Numbered from the stretch's first letter, positions 1 to 12,180 are shown. The stretch: DNA of 64,000 nt from Ostrinia nubilalis (GCF_963855985.1 NC_087092.1:8866001-8930000); one strand, 5' to 3'. Program-made: numbers and translations. Notes: generated from the letters alone by a model not told the origin.

Positions 1-6
1 ACTTAC

Positions 7-3000
7 CATGAGTAATGGGTTTATAGGTCATATGTTCTGGTGCATTGGAAGTAGAAGGAAGAGGTTCAAAAGTTGTTTTCGCAGAAATACCAGAATCTGG
101 TATATCCACAGCTCCCAAACATGTTGAATTTAGTTGTTTGGTTGTAGTTGTAAGGGGAACTGAAAGCAGATAATGAAATGTGAATTGGGTAATAAAATGT
201 CATGTTCTTACCCAACTTTAGGGTACAATCAGTCTAGTACATGTCTTGCTCACATTAAAAATTACTAGCTTATAAATATTATTAAACTAGCTGACCTGGC
301 TAATTAATGTAGATTGCCTAAAATTTTTCAAATTGGTCCGGTACTTTTTTTGAAGAATTTGTATTACACAAATTACTAAAGTCCCTCTAACTCAACACAC
401 ATTCTAAGCTAAATTGTGTTACGAGTGGGTTTACTACAATATTCAAGCTGTGGGGTTCTAACCCGCACTTTAGGCTATCTTGGCTTCGAGTTATGGAGCC
501 GATCAAATACAAACAAACAATGAAATATTTCCTTTTTATATTATTAGTATAATTTTAGATAAACATACCTCGTTCAACTGGATTTGACTTCTTTGGAATG
601 CAATATGAATGATCATAAAGAACTGTAACAAAGTATAGATATAATTAATAATTGAAATTATATATTATTTATTGATAAGCATACAACACATGTTTGTGGT
701 TACAAAGAAAGAACCTTGTTAAATTGCATTCGGTTGGTTTGTTTTGGAAACCAAAGAAAATTAATTAAGACATCTAAATAATTCAGAAAAATTGATAGAT
801 AGTAAATTAAATTTAAAAAAAATAATTGAAGTCATCATCATACCTGTCTTGAGGTTTTCTTTATTGGAGTCTTTTACATGAAGAGGAAACTCTGTCAAAA
901 CTTCATCTGGCAAGATGGGATTGCTCAATTCCAGTGTTGGAATAGCTGAGTTCTTCAGCCGAGTTCCTTTGGCATTGAAGGATTCAGGAGTGAAGTGCCC
1001 ACCACAAACAAACTTCAGTTGGTGTAACTTTTCAATAGGTACATATGCTAAGTCTTCTATGCCAGCATTTTTAACCCACATTCGACAACTGAAATAAGAA
1101 ATACCTATTAGAAAAGAAAAAGAATAACAAACTGAAATTTATTCATCAACTAATTTCTTTTAGTATTGTTATGCGGGTGTTTCTCTGCTATTTGGAAAAT
1201 CGTCCATACAAGACTGTCCTGAAGTAATTTTATTAATTGTTAAAAAAATTTTGCTAATGAAATTCAGCAATAGTAATTTAAATACATATCTAAAAAAGCC
1301 CACACATTTTCCCCTTAGTTTTTGAGTTATTGGCGATTTTTCGCAAAACTGCGACAGGGGACTGTTGCAACCACCCAGGGGAATGTTTTATGGACAAAAA
1401 CAATTAGTATTTTTCTTTAAGTAAACAAACTCTTTATTTTTCTTTGCCATTATAAAAATATGTAGGGGAGAGTTCGGTATATTGTACCGCCGGGTAAATT
1501 GTACCACCCTCTTATTTCGTAAAGTATTTATTGAATGTCTGTAATTGCAACACTTAGCGATACACAACTAAAATCAATTAATATCGGCCATGTGGTTTTT
1601 GCCGTGACAAAAAACACGTGTGTTTTATTTTGAAAAGTATTTTTTCATTGTTTTCAAGTAACTTTTGACAATACATGTTAAGTTTGTAATTTTGTTAAAT
1701 TTAATCACAGGGTGTTTCTAATATATTATTTAGAAGCGTAAATTAGTGTGGATTACAATTATTTGAAACATTTTTCGGTATTTATAAGCTATTTTTTTAC
1801 CGATTTTTTAAAAGCACTATCACCTAGTCGGCTAAATTGTACCACATCAAGTTGTATGGAACTTTACCAAAGGATTTTGAAATTTTTTTTTAACAAATCA
1901 TATTTTGAAGTTATAATAGCGTAGTTATGTTTGACTAACAATAAATGAAAGCAAAAGACTGGCAAAGTAGATTAGGTAGAAGTGTGCGTTACGATAATTG
2001 GAATTACAAAACTTGTGCTCAAAATCGTGATAACGTGTAAAACAATATCGATTGTCTATGTTATTAACTACTTTTCCTTTTCGTTTCCTAATTTGTTAAG
2101 AATGTATCGTATAATATTTTGCCATAGTTTATTTATAGGCTTGAAATTTATTGAAATCCAATTTAGTAACCCTGTGGTACAAATTATCGAACCGGTAGGC
2201 TAAATTGGACCGAAGCTCTGAACTCGTACTTTGTTGATTTGTGCTAAATATACAACAATCATGTTAATTAATACTTATGAAATAGTAAGTTGAATAATGT
2301 ATCTTTTATTATATACCATGGACATTAGCAAAAACAAAAGAAAACTATGTGTAAAATGGGATTGAAAAAAACTGGTCCAAATTAGCGGACTCTCCCTTAA
2401 GTTTTTGAAACAAAAAATATTATTATTAAAACAAATATTACTAATTATAATGACTTTTCTTAAGCCTAATAACAGTAGCATTAAACTTAACAATTAAGTT
2501 TTAAGACTTAAATTGTATGACACTAAAGTCAGTCTTTATAATAATCAAAAATGTAGTATCCTGCCTTTTAAAACAGAACCAAAAAATACAAAAAGTAATA
2601 AACAAAAAACATTATTACTGCTAATTTTTGTTTTTTGACCCCGTTTCTGGTGAATGTAATATTGAAACGCTATTCTTGTTATTTCGTGTTGGGTCAGATG
2701 ATCTTAAAGGCGCCTGATGTTCTTCTGCGAAATCTTCTGAATCAGATGTAGGTATTTTCTCTTCCGAAATTATTTGTTCATTATCATCATCATCATTTCA
2801 GCCATAGGACGTCCACTGCTGAACATAGGCCTCCCTCAAAGACTTCCATGTTGATCGATTCGTAGCGGCCTGCGTCCAGCGCCTTCCTACTACCTTTATA
2901 ATGTCGTCGGTCCACCTTGTGTACCGTAAAACGCAGCGTGGGACGTCCACGCGGCCTCCACTACAGAACCTTGCTGCCGATGGGCCATCAGTTCTGCGTA

Positions 3001-4480
3001 CTATGTGCCTTCCTATTGCCACCTTAGCTTGCTAATCCGTCGGGCTATGTCACCGACTTTAGTTCGTTTACGGATCTCCTCATATCTGATTCGATCTCGT
3101 AAAGAAACACAAATTATTTGTTATGTCTTCATGACTTTCTTTTTTGCACGAAACTTAGCACAGTGCTCCCTCCAAACCTTTTTTACAGCCTTATGCTCAC
3201 GACAACTCATATCTTTAACTGATTTTAATTAAAGTTTTTCTTTTTTCTTCTTTTTTTCAATTTTTCTTTTAGGGTAATGTTTCAAGTCGATGATATCATA
3301 ATTGCTCAGCTATACGTTTTTGTTCTAGAAATTCTTCTCATGTTTCGCGTAGCTTCTTTTTCGGTGAAATTTTGAGATAATACCTACTAAAAAGACGTTA
3401 TTTTAGTGGTCAAAACCTAGGAAAACAGTAGTATGAACAGTCCCCTGTGGTATGAACAGTACCCTGTGCTATGAAATGACAGGGGAATGTTCGCCAGGGG
3501 AATGTTATTTTTACGTGAATACTTCATAAAACAATATCATTTAAAAACATTAAAATAAACGCAACTTATGTGGCTACATACTAGAAGATTAATTAATTTA
3601 AACAAATTGTCGTTATTAAAACTCTTAAAATAGTAAAAAAAAGGATCACCAGGGGAATGTTTTCACTGACGGCCGAGACGCGTGGTTCACCAGATGACGC
3701 AGTAGTAGCATTAAACAAAATAGCGGCTGCCCACTAGCTACACAACTGAACAACCTTAACACCTATTGCGTTCCGTTTCGCGATCTAAGTGCTTTGCGCC
3801 AAAACTTAATATGACTTTAAACCGGTTTTAAAATTTTAACAGGGGAATGTTTTAATAATTTGAGGACAGCATTCTCAGAAGGATATTTTGATTAAAATTA
3901 TATTGTAAACATTGTTTGTGATGTATTAAGATGCTAACTGTTATTGTTAATGTATTTGGATATTTTTTATTCAAATATCAACAGCAATATAATAAACATT
4001 TGTAACAATATGTGTAATTCTGGAAAAGGGACGTACCAGGGGACTGTGATTTGAGACGTTTGAGGTTATTTATTCGAATATTCCATGATTAAATTACTAA
4101 ATATGCTATGTCATGCTAAGAATACCTAATTCTATGTCGGTATTGATACAAAAACCTGTGAAATTTTAAGGTTTACTACATAAATTTAGCTTGGGACAGC
4201 GATTTTCCATTTAGTGGAGAAATGCCCATGCAATTCATTTACAGAGTACGAAACAAAATACTGAAATTAAAAATTGGTTATGGTTATTTACTGTATGATT
4301 AAAAATATTAATCCCAGCCTTTAAGTTTACACAATCAGTAAAATTATCTTGTAATAAATGAGTGTTATTAGAAACTTACCGGTCAGAATCCAGAGGAAAC
4401 CTACTCAAAAGTAAGGGTGATCCACCACGACTTCGCCTCTTATTACAAATAACGCACTTCTTGTTGTTTCTACTCTCCAT
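7..4480 (-). CDS. P-element/THAP9-like transposase, left copy, 5' exons only
   Basis: This is the 5' half of a transposase gene. Exons on the minus strand are 4380-4480 (ATG at 4480), 844-1088, 569-622 and 7-159; each ends at a GT-AG intron, and the last donor lies at the window edge, so the gene continues off the left side. The first two exons encode a THAP zinc-binding domain (start MESRNNKKCVIC; C2CH ligands seen as CVIC, then CGGHF). Exon lengths (101, 245, 54, 153) equal those of the complete copy at 54440-58685, and the sequence is almost identical. Intron 1 is expanded by a 3-kb transposon at 1175-4227. Homology to the other copy ends at about 4919 with TCAATTGAG, probably at or near the element end. 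THAP domains of P elements bind the element ends; that role here is inferred from the family. Confidence 0.8.
1465..2397. mobile_element. Nested TIR element with GGGGAGAG end, TA duplication
   Basis: TA (1463-1464), GGGGAGAGTTCGG at the left; GGACTCTCCCT at the right, then TA (2398-2399). The motif AAATTGTACC or its near variants recurs at both ends and inside (1484, 1495, 1834, 2170 region, 2200 region, 2374). No coding potential is seen. It is nested in the 1175-4227 element. The end sequence resembles that of the element at 61239-62309. Confidence 0.7.
2783..3060 (-). mobile_element. RTE-like LINE, 3' end only
   Basis: The minus strand encodes the last part of a reverse transcriptase polyprotein: RWTDDI, then GRRWTQAA, then the end EAYVQQWTSYG followed by a stop at 2798. 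This C-terminus is characteristic of insect endonuclease-reverse-transcriptase LINEs. The stop is followed by an ATGATGATGATAATG tail. The reverse transcriptase catalytic part is missing, as expected for 5' truncation. A second copy of the same 3' end lies at 52266-52410. Confidence 0.8.
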
Positions 4481-4919
4481 TATCAGTAGAAGCCTAAAAT
4501 GAAATAGGTATTAATTAAACAAAGCCTATAATTTCTCTCCAACCAGTGTCAATGCCCTGGTTCATGCATTTACCAGTTTTGAAAGTACATTTACATTTTC
4601 ATCACATAGGGTTGTTTTTAATGAATAATAGATTTGTAATAGATCTAATATTTCAAGTAAGTAGATAACATACCCATTAAACAGAAAAGTAAATAAGAGT
4701 TTAAACTTCTGTAGAAGTTGAAACACAGCTTATTTAAAAGAGTCTCTATCTCACAAAAAACATAACACTGAACAGCAAACTTTATCACGCCCGATACGGA
4801 GGAACTTAATCAACTCAACGTAAACGACAGAAAAGTTTATTTACAGTAATATTGCACCAAATCTGAGAAAATAACTTCACACGAATCAATTCGCCGGTTA
4901 AAAACTCAAACTCAATTGA

Positions 4920-5790
4920 CAGACATTTTTTTTCATTTGTCAAACTAACAATACTACCAACATAAGGACACTAACAATTATTTTTAGTATGGTGGTATTG
5001 ATCCGCGGGTTCCCCTGCTATAGTGAAATCAATCCAAAATGCACTTTATTGCTTAAGGGATAAGGTTGTATATCAATTGCTACATATAGAGACTAGTTTT
5101 TGTATGAGAAGTGTCTACCCACTGGTTACGACTGTTACCTACACGGCGCGCGCACCCAGAAAACGCAGGGAGTGATTCGTGTCATTAAATTAAAACGTTA
5201 TTCAGTGAATTTCACAGGTGGCTTGTATTTTTTAAATCTAAAGGACATCTGACAAAATGGACCAAAAATGGAGTGTAGAGTGGGTGAGCCTTAGATTAAT
5301 AAATTTTATTAATCTAAGGGGTGAGCTGTTTCTTCAGAAATTGGTTCAAGATGCATAGAGCAACAAACATTCTAAAAGTCCTCCCGCCTCTTGGGGGCAG
5401 GGGGTTAAAGTTCCCACTTTTTTAATTTTTATAATCTAAGCTAATAATAGTATCTATAAAATGGTGCTTCTTCAAGAAAAAATATCTTTAATGCGATTAA
5501 AGCCAATAAAATTTTCTGGATCTTTTGTCGTTGTTTCGAAAAGTGAAAATTATCAAAACAAACTCCAGCTGTTCCTTGCTGTGAGTGGATTAGAAGTAGG
5601 TAGCTGGCCAAAGAAAGTTATTATCATAGTTGGTAGGTACATGACTACCTGAACATGACGTCATTCTTATAGGCCCCCCAGGGGAGGCGCAAAGACCTTT
5701 AAAGGGGGGCGCGGGACAACTGTCCTCTGTTTAAAACTTGCTGGCTGTACCGCACCGTAAAAACTGTGTACCTACTTAAGTATAAAAAAA
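4920..5790. other. Stretch without recognisable genes; one perfect palindrome
   Basis: Beyond the P-like element no coding region is recognised. A perfect palindrome with 15-bp arms and a one-base centre (CCTTAGATTAATAAA arm) spans 5289-5319 and is flanked on both sides by GTGAGC. A related TTTATTAATCTAAGG occurs at 52734. A consensus cAMP response element TGACGTCA lies at 5656-5663; no gene is close enough to give it a clear target. Confidence 0.4.
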
Positions 5791-5791
5791 T

Positions 5792-6161
5792 CTGCGACCG
5801 CTGAGAGAATGCATTTCAGACTGCTCGGATACGACCAATAAATAATCTTGACTAGAGAAGGGGGACGCGGAATTTTTGTACGGTCGAAAGCGCGTCTCAA
5901 ATAAGTTTGGGAATCAAAGTTCTAGGCAGAGTAAATACAAATGAGTAGGTCATCTTCATGGGAACGCACGGGCGCGATTTGTATGTGAGCGACGCGCCCC
6001 CTTTCGACCATACAAAAATTCCGCGCCCCCCTCCTCTAGTCAAGATTATTTATTGGTCGTATCCGAGCAGTCTGAAATGCATTCTCTCAGCGGTCGCATA
6101 CAATCAGCGCTGTGCGTTTCTATGAATATGACCTACTCATTTTTATTTACTCTGTTCTAGG
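5792..6161. repeat. Long interleaved inverted repeats
   Basis: The arm 5792-5892 (starts TGCGACCGCTGAGAG) is repeated in reverse at 5998-6098 with few mismatches. A second pair, 5918-5953 (AGTTCTAGGCAGAGTAAAT) and 6126-6161, overlaps it: one member lies in the loop and the other outside. No ORF is seen. It is likely a fold-back or rearranged TIR element; no target duplication was found. Confidence 0.6.
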
Positions 6162-6230
6162 TCTAATAACTGAGTCACTACACAAGGTTGAAATATAGCA
6201 TTTCAGTCAAAACAAAAATCAATGATATTA

Positions 6231-7084
6231 TTGGCTCTGTGCACGATTACAGCGCCAACTAGCGTCCACAACTTTGTGGGCTCTGTCACATTGACATTTA
6301 GGTCGTTTATTTGTGAAAAAATATCGAAATGAAAAAATAACAAATATTTTCGACTAATAAATTGTTGTGAAACCACGATTTGGGTGGAAAAAAGGTTTTG
6401 AAATCATTTTGGTCATTCAAATCAAATGAGGTAAGTCCGAAAAGTGTGTTTAATTTTGATTGTGTCAGGGTTTGTTTACTTCATTTATAGTTGTAGTTTT
6501 ACAGTAAAACAAAAAGAAAAAGCTACTTTAACGGTTTCATTATATAAAATTAAATATATTTAAATGTTCCTGTATCGCTAGTAATAAATTAAATATCGTT
6601 TTCAGATCGAAATGAGTATTGTTTTGAAGACCGGGTTTGTGAGTGTTACAATATCAAATTCCAACCACAAACCGTATTTAAAGGAAAGTTGTTGATATTG
6701 GCTGGACAAGTCCGAGATGTAGAAGAATTAAGAACAAAACAAGGGCAGAGTTCAATAATTCACGCTCTCATCATAAGGCAAACATCTGTGCACAACAACT
6801 ACTGTGACTCATTTTTGTACTACCACGTTGTATAGTCTAGTTATTTCCAAATTGTAAACGGCTATTAAACCAGCCCTATCGAAATACAGTCCACTCTTTT
6901 ATTTAAGTTCCCAGTAGGACCCTTTTCATGCAATTAATTAATGATATTAAAATGTATTATGTAGAATCGCTTTGCCATTGACAGATACATCTGATGACAG
7001 AGCTTACATTATTTCTACTTTTGACCACCATGAGCGCTGCGATAGATTATGTTACCCCCACCTAGTACTTCGCACCCAGCGAAT
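6231..7084 (+). other. Tandem duplicate unit, copy 1, with an unrecognised coding-like ORF
   Basis: An 854-bp unit (starts TGGCTCTGTGCACG, ends CACCCAGCGAA) directly repeated at 7085. It contains exon-like sequence: a donor at ATGAG|GTAAGT (about 6431), an acceptor TTTTCAG (about 6605), and then an open frame of 71 codons ending at TAG (6832-6834). The frame reads ...CFEDRVCECYNIKF...VFKGKLLILAGQVRDVEEL...SFLYYHVV. No in-frame ATG was found, since the upstream exon reads TGA in that phase. I do not recognise the protein; a beta-rich OB-like fold is only a guess. It may be a host gene fragment or an element passenger. Confidence 0.5.
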
Positions 7085-8378
7085 GGCTCTGTGCACGATT
7101 ACAGCGCCAACTAGCGTCCACAACTTTGTGGGCTCTGTCACATTGACATTTAGGTCGTTTATTTGTGAAAAAATATCGAAATGAAAAAATAACAAATATT
7201 TTCGACTAATAAATTGTTGTGAAACCACGATTTGGGTGGAAAAAAGGTTTTGAAATCATTTTGGTCATTCAAATCAAATGAGGTAAGTCCGAAAAGTGTG
7301 TTTAATTTTGATTGTGTCAGGGTTTGTTTACTTCATTTATAGTTGTAGTTTTACAGTAAAACAAAAAGAAAAAGCTACTTTAACGGTTTCATTATATAAA
7401 ATTAAATATATTTAAATGTTCCTGTATCGCTAGTAATAAATTAAATATCGTTTTCAGATCGAAATGAGTATTGTTTTGAAGACCGGGTTTGTGAGTGTTA
7501 CAATATCAAATTCCAACCACAAACCGTATTTGAGTATTTCTCAAAAAAAATGTACATTTTGAAAAAAAAAAGTGTGCTTTGAAACAGTTCAAAAGTTTTA
7601 TATTTATAAATCATCACACAAAAAAAACACACACACAATTTTGAAGGATGAATATTAATCTTTAAGATAACGAAGAATTATAGCTATAATCCTACTTATT
7701 ACCAAATATTTAGATATTTTAAAAATAGTCCTTTTTTACCTTTCATACAAAAACCTGTTTGCCACCCTAGCTTTTTCATGTATTTTTGTTTCATAAAATG
7801 CGATACGTAACTAAATTATTGTAAATTTCTTTGTATTATCGTTCTACAGTAATCGCAGTTTCTGTATCAAATTGATTTTCTATGGGGTGTCATAATGAAT
7901 TGGCAATTTAAAGCAAAAATACAAAATGAGTCGCTCTCATTTACTATTTCGTTATTTACTCTTTAGTTACGATTTATGTCTACTTTCCCATGGTTTCTGA
8001 ACAATTCCGTATTTATTTTACACGGACAACAATAGCTACACTCTGAATGGCTGTTGGCCTGACGTCTCCGCCATAACATCTATCGCGAAAATTAGTGAAA
8101 ACGTGTGTGTTTTGTGGGATTACTTTTTCGTAACAGGCAGTAAAATCAGCGATTTTATATAGAACGGTAAGTCTTCATTTAACCATTTTTTGTAATACGT
8201 GTGGTACGAACATTTAGTAAGCTTTTATATTTGCTGTAACAAATTTTATCAAAAAAATACTTGTTTCTGATCTCATTTTGTCTAATATTTCGTTACGTTT
8301 TTTGCGAATTTCGTTACGTTACGAAAAAGTACAACATAATGCTGAGTGTATACTGTTATTACCTGACTAAGCATAGTA

Positions 8379-10042
8379 GGGCCATTCTTAAATTTGTGCC
8401 AAATTTTTTTTTTAAATTAAAGATTTTTTTTTAAAACTTTTTGCGATGTGTATCGAAAGTATAAACCAAAAGCATACTTTTGATGTATATGGACAACCTT
8501 AAAGCCCTCGGAAAGGAAACAAAATAGCCTACGTAAACACGGCTGTGACACTGCATGACACGGATGTGACAGTTTTACATTTTTACTGTACAAATAATAA
8601 TATTTATGTTGTTAAATTTATATCATAATAGTTTAAATTGATTAACAATAAAATACACTAAATTCGTTTCATCAACAAAGGTGTTATTTGGTAATATGTA
8701 CTTTTTTCTGAACATCCAAAAATTTAATTAAAATTGAGATCAAAAATACCGTCAGGTAGTTAATAATCTACTAGATAATAAAAAAATAGACTTTTTATTA
8801 TTGGCACTATCTGATCATGCTTCCGATATGCTACCTACATGGTTTCGATATGATAATATGCTTAACAAATTAGTAAATCTTAAACACAGTAGGTACCTAA
8901 TTGAGTATCAAATGAGATTTCTGTAGGATTCACATAACAGTTGGTTTTGACAACTTAAACATGTTTCATAGTCACCGTACCACTAAAAATATGGTTAATA
9001 GCAATTCCTTTCAAAACAACTCCGACCACCTCTGCAGGGCCTTTACCGGGAGCTGTCTCAGTAAAATTTGATATTACTGCAGAAATGATAAAGTGCAATA
9101 ATTTTTCCTTCGTGGCATCTAGAAAATCATACTAGCGAAAAATAAGTACACTTACTAAAAGGCTACTCCTAAAAATTGCACAATACACAAAATAATTTAG
9201 CAGAACAACAAAAACTATTAAAATAATAAAAATAGAATGTCACAACCACGCGTTGTAATGTCACGACCATGTACTTAAATAGTTTGCGGTAGTGACACAT
9301 TTTTAATACCATGGCCGTGACAATTTGGAACGTGTCCGATATATCCAAAAAACTATCTGTGAATTAGCAGATCTTGTGCAATTATCTGAAACTATACTGC
9401 ATGAGGTACATAATTATGTTTTATACAATAGCGTGACATTGATACCTACCTTTAATAACCGTACACGGGATGGACGTGTTATGGTTGTCCCTTTTTTCAA
9501 ATAAATAGGAAATAATTTTTTGCGGCTCACTCACTACGTTCAGCCATTTGCAAATCTAATAAGATGACAATGTTACTGTTCTAAAAAAACTTAGCAAGGG
9601 ATGTCAATATCAAAGATAGTTTTTTACCGAGTTACGCATATTTAAAGTGGCGCACGTGGTTGTGACACAAAAACTGCTCACACAATGTTTGGTGTTCAAA
9701 ATCAAAAATGGTAATTATTATTGATATAAATTTTTAACAGTCTTATATAACATGTATTAATCTTGCATAATTACTGTAATATTTATCAAAATAACATAAC
9801 ATCTCTTCAGAAAAAAATATTGTATGTCCAAATCCGGGAATCTCACACTACACGGTCCGTGACATTTTGGACTTGTAACTTTTTTTAAATATTCTTCTAA
9901 TAGTTTTATGATAAAAATGATATTGGGCCTAGTTAATAGAGGTATTTTACTAAGTAAATTAATATACAGTGCACTGATTTTCTTTAAAAACATATGCTAT
10001 TCTTACATCTCACACAAAAATGCGTAAGAATAAGAATGGCCC
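8379..10042. mobile_element. Nested TIR transposon GGGCCATTCTTA, 4-bp duplication AGTA
   Basis: Ends GGGCCATTCTTA and TAAGAATGGCCC, flanked by AGTA (8375-8378 and 10043-10046). The copy at 35618-36900 has the empty site GCATAGTAATATT, proving the borders. A GTGACA/TGTCAC motif, often as CCGTGACA or TGTGACA, recurs about ten times (8540-8572, 9239-9320, 9430, 9660, 9860 regions). No transposase seen. Confidence 0.88.
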
Positions 10043-10198
10043 AGTAATATTCACTACTTAATTAATTTCAAAAAATATAGAGCGTTAATAACAAAAGGAT
10101 TGGATACTATCTGCTTTACAGAAGTGCCACCAGCAAAAAAATATCAAATCATTTAGATTACGTTTTTATGTGATTACTTCTTTTGTTTTTTTAGGAAT

Positions 10199-10291
10199 GC
10201 CGCCAAAAACCAATGCCGAAAGGCAAAAAGCTTACAGAGAACGACTCAAAATGGATAAACATGATGGAACAAAAATAATTTTATTAAAATA
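10199..10291 (+). CDS. Short coding remnant MPPKTNAERQKAYRERL in the GAGTATTTCTC element
   Basis: An acceptor-like TTTTTTTAG|GA precedes an ATG opening a 30-codon frame that starts MPPKTNAERQKAYRERLKMD and stops in the same element. The same frame is present on the minus strand of the second copy (start near 35911). Proteins beginning MPPKT-AERQ-YRERL occur repeatedly in insect repeat families. An upstream donor GAACG|GTAAGT (about 8166) could form a 5' non-coding exon. Probably what is left of the parent element's gene after internal deletion. Confidence 0.45.
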
Positions 10292-10890
10292 GTATGAATG
10301 ATTACTCCCTTATTTTATTTCTAACCCCTTAATATTACCCCGTATTTGGGTGCATACTTGCAAATATTTCGAATTGAATAAATAAAGAGCATTCACAATA
10401 TTTCGCCAATGTATAACAAGCCTTATGGCCTTACTATTTCGTTACTACCGTTTCGTTACGTACATGTTTTTTGAGAAATACTCATTTAAAGGAAAGTTGT
10501 TGATATTGGCTGGACAAGTCCGAGATGTAGAAGAATTAAGAACAAAACAAGGGCAGAGTTCAATAATTCACGCTCTCATCATAAGGCAAACATCTGTGCA
10601 CAACAACTACTGTGACTCATTTTTGTACTACCACGTTGTATAGTCTAGTTATTTCCAAATTGTAAACGGCTATTAAACCAGCCCTATCGAAATACAGTCC
10701 ACTCTTTTATTTAAGTTCCCAGTAGGACCCTTTTCATGCAATTAATTAATGATATTAAAATGTATTATGTAGAATCGCTTTGCCATTGACAGATACATCT
10801 GATGACAGAGCTTACATTATTTCTACTTTTGACCACCATGAGCGCTGCGATAGATTATGTTACCCCCACCTAGTACTTCGCACCCAGCGA

Positions 10891-12180
10891 ATAGAACTAT
10901 AGATATGTTACGTTCATAGAAATTACGATTTAAATCCGTGCCGAGCTATTCCAAATTGCACACATTGACAAATGTAACTGATAAGTGAAACAAAAGATAC
11001 GAAATAGCACGCAAATGAAAGAGATAGCTATAGTTTTAACGATTCTGCACTAACTAATCTATGTCCGCAGCGCACGCATCCTTATCGCTCTAACGTCAAA
11101 ACAAGATCGCTTTCTCTTTCTTAACTTGAACATGGCGCATGGCGTCTTGATTGTTTGCATAAATAATTGAAAATATAAATACTAAATATTTTTGCATAAT
11201 CACATGTGGTAAGAGATCCCTTGTATTTTTTTTACTTTAGAGTCATAATTGGTACACTTTCGAAACACAACGATGGCATTTTTTATTTATTTTGGTAAGA
11301 ACACAGGAACTTACGGTGTGGTACGCACGCGATTGCGCACGACGCAGGCCACACGAAGACTAAACACAAGACGTCCCAATTGGGACGTATTTGAGTATTC
11401 ACAGCGCGAGCGCTTATAACATATCTGCTTTTGTTTTTATATAATATCATTGACAAAAATGGAATATTTGTAAGTAAAAATGTTCCAAACGTTACGTTGT
11501 TTTAGAGGCAAGTAGCATAAAGACCGAGGGATCGCATCCCTAACCTGTTATTGTCGCTACGAGAAACCTAACGTAAGGCTAGGTGCTCAACTACATTTTC
11601 TAAGAGGCGCGAGGAGGTGGGTGACTCAGATATTAGTCCTAGAGGAATGATGTCATAAAACCGTAGCAGTTGGGGGGTGCAGTTTTGCGCGGCTCAATAG
11701 CACGCCAAAGGTTAAGAAGCTGACATGCTTCTCCGACATGGTCTCACATGGTTTTTGTTTGATCACCTACCTACCAATGAATCGCCATGTAGCAGCGTAG
11801 GTTAGAAAAATTTCTACCATCTATTATAATATAGGTACTGATTAATGCTCTCATAGTCCCGGGGTTTGATTTCCAGGGGGAGCACGATTTTTTGGATTTG
11901 GTTGATAGGACTTGTTTCCAAGTTTGGCTTTAGTCTAATATCAAGTCTGTTTGCTAAACAAGAAGATTAGCATTATTTCAGCAGTTGACAGTAAAATAGC
12001 CTGTATTACTGTGGTGGAAGATTGGAAGATTCAGGGGTCTGCTTCACCTTATCTGAGGTTCCAATACAGGTCAAAAACGTCTCTGTTATTGATCTGTTAT
12101 TACATGATCCATCTGACAGTGTGGCCCATGTAGGTATACTTTAGCAGACAAAGAAACAAACAATAAAAAATCATAATGGA
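10891..12180. other. Intergenic stretch between duplication and RAD23
   Basis: No recognisable gene. A tRNA-like B-box (GGTTTGATTTCC) sits at about 11863, but no A-box at the right distance or cloverleaf was found, so a tRNA-derived SINE is only possible. Short open frames look random. Confidence 0.3.

Larger units (their letters stand above)
1175..4227. mobile_element. 3-kb DNA transposon (GGG...CCC ends, 4-bp ATGC duplication)
   Basis: The element lies in intron 1 of the left P-like copy. The right P-like copy has the uninterrupted site (GTTATGCAATTC in reverse complement), so the borders are exact: ATGC (1171-1174), element, ATGC (4228-4231). Ends are imperfect inverted repeats, GGGTGTTTCTC versus GGGCATTTCTC, followed by a shared TGGAAAATCG. 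A motif CAGGGGA(A/C)TGT recurs about nine times in both orientations (for example 1355, 1376, 3479, 3494, 3649, 3840, 4038). No transposase ORF is visible, so it is probably non-autonomous. It carries two later insertions (1465-2397 and about 2783-3060). Superfamily unassigned; a 4-bp duplication would fit Chapaev or Sola1. Confidence 0.85.
7532..10483. mobile_element. TIR transposon GAGTATTTCTC, 4-bp duplication ATTT
   Basis: Inverted ends GAGTATTTCTCAAAAAAAAT and its complement, flanked by ATTT on both sides (7528-7531 and 10484-10487). A second copy at 35618-36900 lies in opposite orientation and is flanked by ATAT. Without the nested element 8379-10042 and one AGTA, this copy is 1284 bp, against 1283 bp for the other. 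A TTTCGTTAC(G) motif is scattered through it. A short coding remnant sits at 10199-10291. Non-autonomous. Confidence 0.9.
7085..10890 (+). repeat. Tandem duplicate unit, copy 2, interrupted by a transposon
   Basis: The first half (7085-7531) and second half (10488-10890) match copy 1 almost base for base. They are split inside the coding-like frame at CCGTATTT|AAAGG by a 2952-bp element (7532-10483) with its 4-bp duplication ATTT. The frame is therefore broken in this copy, while copy 1 keeps it. The duplication predates the insertion. Confidence 0.85.

Noticed and set aside
761..1097. 106-residue minus-strand frame as a stand-alone gene
   Set aside because: It is exon 2 of the left P-like transposase read through into its intron; the plus-strand frame across it is a shadow.
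11273..11420. 48-codon frame starting MAFFIYFG, followed by GTAAGA
   Set aside because: Could look like a first exon, but no second exon, promoter or homology was recognised.
11840..11890. tRNA-like B-box GGTTTGATTTCC
   Set aside because: No matching A-box, acceptor stem or cloverleaf could be drawn; at most a decayed SINE.
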